Under the pieces are notes generated by a model that did no database searches, was not told the origin of the DNA, and saw only the letters and a program-made list of their open reading frames with translations. A stretch of DNA of 9,770 nt from Myxococcaceae bacterium. Lineage in GTDB: Bacteria > Myxococcota > Myxococcia > Myxococcales > Myxococcaceae. The stretch is from assembly GCA_018262385.1 (NCBI GenBank), contig JAGSPQ010000077.1, positions 1 to 9,770 of the forward strand, read 5' to 3'. Of the stretch, positions 8,098 through 9,770 are shown piece by piece. A program made the translations under genes and the position numbers. Each line of letters opens with the position of its first letter. Within the stretch, counting starts at the first letter, position 1.

Positions 8098-8577
8098 CTA
8101 CCGGCGCAGCTCGAGGCCCGAGGCGACGAGCTGAACTTCGCGGGCCTTGCCGTCCTTGCCGCGGGTGACGGTCGCGCCTTCGGTCTGGTAGTGCTTCACC
8201 TTGTCTTCCGAGAGCTCCTTGGTCGAGACCACGCCCTCGAGCTTCACCGTGCTGCCGGCCGAGTCGAGCGGGACGAAGAAGCCGTAGTCCTTGAAGGTGA
8301 CGCGCACGCCCGGGCCCTTGTCCTCGACGGCGAGCTCCATCCAGCAGCCCTTCTTCTCGCACGCCTTGCGGACCTTGCCCTCGAGCGCGACCGTCTTGCC
8401 TTCCGACGCGGCGGGATCCTTCAGCAGCGCCGCCAGCTCGACCTTCGGCAGACCTTTGAGCTTCTCGCCGCGGACCAGGGTCGGCTCGGCGGCCTTCGCG
8501 GTCGCCGGCTCGGCGGCCTTCGGGGCAGGAGCAGGAGGAGCAGCAACGAGGACCAGCGCGGCGAGCAGAGCGTTCAT
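8098..8577 (-). CDS. DUF4920 domain-containing exported protein
   Basis: The 159-residue product begins with a short hydrophobic segment (LLAALVLVAA, 4-13) followed by an Ala/Pro-rich linker (14-32), consistent with secretion, although the n-region lacks a basic residue. The folded part matches my memory of DUF4920, an OB-fold-like domain: GKVRKACEKKGCWMEL (67-82), with Cys73 and Cys78, followed by VTFKDYGFFVP (93-103), VKLEGVV (111-117) and KHYQTEG (128-134). The two cysteines could bind metal or form a disulfide. Function is unknown; a periplasmic location is inferred. It is the first gene of the operon that continues into the nuclease-like and acyltransferase genes, and is divergent from the DUF2752 gene 66 bases away. 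Confidence 0.82.
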   Translation of the reverse strand: MNALLAALVLVAAPPAPAPKAAEPATAKAAEPTLVRGEKLKGLPKVELAALLKDPAASEGKTVALEGKVRKACEKKGCWMELAVEDKGPGVRVTFKDYGFFVPLDSAGSTVKLEGVVSTKELSEDKVKHYQTEGATVTRGKDGKAREVQLVASGLELRR

Positions 8578-8643
8578 GGACGGCGAAGTAGCGCAAGCCC
8601 GTGCGCGGACGCAAGTGAACGGCTAAATGACGCGGCGGACACG
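8578..8643. promoter_or_regulatory. Divergent promoter region between DUF4920 and DUF2752 genes
   Basis: Both transcription units must start in or near this 66-base gap. It contains a perfect inverted repeat, GCGCA-6-TGCGC (8591-8606), and a short AT-richer patch (CTAAAT, about 8623-8628) that could be part of a -10 element for the rightward genes. No convincing -35 is visible, so promoter positions are unassigned. Confidence 0.3.
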
Positions 8644-9036
8644 ATGCAGATTGCCTGGCCCAAGCCGAACCGGAAGTTCAGCACCCTCGATGGGTTGGGT
8701 CTGGTCGGCCTAATAGGGCTGCTGGTGGCGCGGTTCGTCCCGGTGGCGGTGTTGATTCCCTACTGGGGCTGCTCCTTCCGGGACATCACCGGCTTCCCCT
8801 GTCCCGGCTGCGGGCTGACCCGGGTGGCGGATCGGTTCGCGCACTTCAACTTCTACGGCGCATTCATCTTCGCGATCGCGGTGATCTGGAGCTTCCTCCA
8901 CCTGGCCTTCAAGGTGCCGACCCCGGAAGTGACGCTCGACGATCGCGACTGGACCCGGCTGCGCAACGCCGCGCTCGTCCTCTTCGCGCTCAACTACGTG
9001 TTCGTGGTCATCCAGCACCGGCACCCCTTCCTGTGA
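8644..9036 (+). CDS. DUF2752 domain-containing membrane protein
   Basis: The 130-residue product has the DUF2752 signature CPGCGLTR (53-60), preceded by WGCSFRDITGFP (41-52). Three hydrophobic segments are predicted at about 18-38, 70-90 and 106-124, giving a small inner-membrane protein with the Cys-rich motif between the first two. The function of the family is unknown; the paired cysteines suggest metal binding or redox chemistry, which is inference. The ATG at 8644 is the first start that fits; the same frame is open far upstream, antisense to DUF4920, but has no start codon close by and no family similarity there. The last codons overlap plsY by four bases (GTGA), implying coupled translation. 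Confidence 0.88.
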   Translation: MQIAWPKPNRKFSTLDGLGLVGLIGLLVARFVPVAVLIPYWGCSFRDITGFPCPGCGLTRVADRFAHFNFYGAFIFAIAVIWSFLHLAFKVPTPEVTLDDRDWTRLRNAALVLFALNYVFVVIQHRHPFL

Positions 9037-9614
9037 TCCCCGCGCTGCTGGTCGCCGCCGGCTACCTGAGCGGGTCGGTGCCGTACGGGTTGCTGCTGGC
9101 GCGGCTGGTGGCCGGCAAGGACGTGCGCACCGAGGGCAGCGGAAACATCGGCGCCACCAACGTCGCCCGGGTGGTGGGGAAGAAGCTCGGCGCGGTGGTG
9201 CTGATCCTCGACGCGCTCAAGGGCGCGCTGCCGGTGCTCGCCGCCCAGCACCTGCTGCCGGGCGAGCCGCTGTGGCACGACGCGGTGGGCCTGGCCGCGT
9301 TCTTCGGGCACGTCTTCCCGGTGTGGCTGAAGTTCAAGGGCGGCAAGGGCGTCGCGACCGCGCTGGGGGTGCTGGTGGTGCTGCTGCCGTGGGCGGCGCT
9401 GGCCGGCTTCCTCGTCTGGGCGCTGGTGCTGGCGATCTTCCGGGTCAGCAGCGTCGGCTCACTCGCCGGAGCGGTGGTGGCGGTGGCGGTCGGCTTCCTC
9501 GTTCATCGGCCAATCGAGTACCCGGCGGTGGCGGTGGTGTTCCTGGTGCTGATGCTCTTCACCCACCGCTCGAACCTGCAGCGGCTGATCAATCGGCAGG
9601 AGAACAAGGTCTAG
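9033..9614 (+). CDS. plsY: Acyl-phosphate:glycerol-3-phosphate acyltransferase PlsY
   Basis: PlsY is an inner-membrane enzyme that transfers the acyl group of acyl-phosphate (made by PlsX) to glycerol-3-phosphate, giving 1-acyl-G3P, the first step of phospholipid synthesis. The 193 residues match the family length. The three conserved cytoplasmic motifs are present: SGNIGATN (36-43) with neighbouring VARVVGKK; GHVFPVWLKFKGGKGVAT (92-109), holding the glycine-rich phosphate loop; and LFTHRSNLQRLINRQENK (175-192). Hydrophobic stretches between them correspond to the membrane helices. The start is GTG at 9033, overlapping the TGA of the DUF2752 gene by four bases. No plsX lies in the window. A hairpin follows the gene. 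Confidence 0.97.
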   Translation: MIPALLVAAGYLSGSVPYGLLLARLVAGKDVRTEGSGNIGATNVARVVGKKLGAVVLILDALKGALPVLAAQHLLPGEPLWHDAVGLAAFFGHVFPVWLKFKGGKGVATALGVLVVLLPWAALAGFLVWALVLAIFRVSSVGSLAGAVVAVAVGFLVHRPIEYPAVAVVFLVLMLFTHRSNLQRLINRQENKV

Positions 9615-9626
9615 GTCCGGCCGGCC

Positions 9627-9653
9627 CCGCGCGATTGGCAGTGGGTCGCGCGG
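9627..9653 (+). terminator. Hairpin downstream of plsY, possible terminator
   Basis: CCGCGCGA (9627-9634) and TCGCGCGG (9646-9653) form a perfect 8-bp GC-rich stem with an 11-base loop, 12 bases after the plsY stop. No T-run follows on the plus strand, which weakens the case for intrinsic termination, but the position between plsY and the next gene is right. Confidence 0.45.
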
Positions 9654-9690
9654 TGATCTCGGTAGGCTCAGCGGCATGTCGGGGGAACTG

Positions 9691-9770
9691 ATGAGAAAAG
9701 CCGTCCTGGTTGTCTGGTGGTTCGCCGGTGCCGTCCTCGCCACCGGTTGCAAGAGTGCGCTCAAGACCTG
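9691..9770 (+). CDS. Putative lipoprotein, N-terminal part only
   Basis: The frame starts with ATG at 9691 and runs off the right edge after 26 codons. It encodes a lipoprotein signal peptide: MRK, a hydrophobic stretch AVLVVWWFAGAVLATG and acylated Cys20, followed by KSALKT. The run GGGGGA (9681-9686) lies 4 bases before this ATG and favours it over the in-frame ATG at 9676, which would add MSGEL and place charged residues ahead of the signal. Nothing can be said about the mature protein. It may be a separate transcription unit, given the hairpin behind plsY. Confidence 0.6.
   Translation, partial: MRKAVLVVWWFAGAVLATGCKSALKT

Noticed and set aside
7566..8577. A restriction-modification or other defence system built on the nuclease-like gene
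   Set aside because: There is no methylase, helicase, sensor or toxin-antitoxin partner. The neighbours are an exported domain and an acyltransferase, so defence is not supported.
9470..9545. Repeated GCGGTGGCGGTGGTG-like units near the end of plsY
   Set aside because: They are alternating Ala and Val codons in a membrane helix written with the preferred GC-rich codons, not a designed repeat or array.

Overview
The window is GC-rich (roughly 70% by eye) and gene-dense, from a diderm bacterium. A Myxococcota (deltaproteobacterial) origin is the best guess. The support is several lipoprotein signal peptides, a clpS-clpA pair, a lipoprotein with a proline/alanine linker and an AgmX/PglI-like C-terminal domain, and the general style of the proteins. 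No taxonomic marker gene is present, so this is inference. I see no tRNA, rRNA, CRISPR array, insertion sequence or phage gene, and no gene-free stretch longer than about 100 bases.

Layout. Bases 1-324 (+) hold the C-terminal part of an enoyl-ACP reductase (FabI, InhA-like), entering from the left edge. It converges on a minus-strand block that reads, in transcription order, COG3146-type N-acyltransferase (5846-4710), clpS (4636-4298), clpA (4294-2006), a multi-spanning membrane protein (1971-1411) and a probable lipoprotein with an AgmX/PglI-like C-terminus (1396-338). The clpS-clpA-membrane protein-lipoprotein part is tightly spaced and probably one operon. The acyltransferase lies 73 bases upstream of clpS, with two small inverted repeats in the gap.

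Divergent from the acyltransferase is a small cysteine-rich lipoprotein gene (5932-6243, +). Its stop codon overlaps the stop codon of a second minus-strand operon: DUF4920 protein (8577-8098), small PD-(D/E)XK-like nuclease (8078-7566) and condensation-domain (PapA5-like) acyltransferase (7544-6240). Divergent from that operon is a plus-strand pair: a DUF2752 membrane protein (8644-9036) and plsY (9033-9614), overlapping by four bases. A hairpin follows plsY, and the start of another lipoprotein gene runs off the right edge.

Functionally, the window combines lipid metabolism (FabI, PlsY, a PapA5-like acyltransferase) with regulated proteolysis (ClpS delivers N-degron substrates to ClpA, which unfolds them for ClpP, encoded elsewhere) and several envelope proteins of unknown role. 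Most of it looks like ordinary chromosomal core with a few little-studied genes. I do not see a clear-cut new defence or mobile system. The points most worth checking are the N-acyltransferase beside clpS/clpA, the lone nuclease-fold protein inside an acyltransferase operon, and the DUF2752-plsY coupling.
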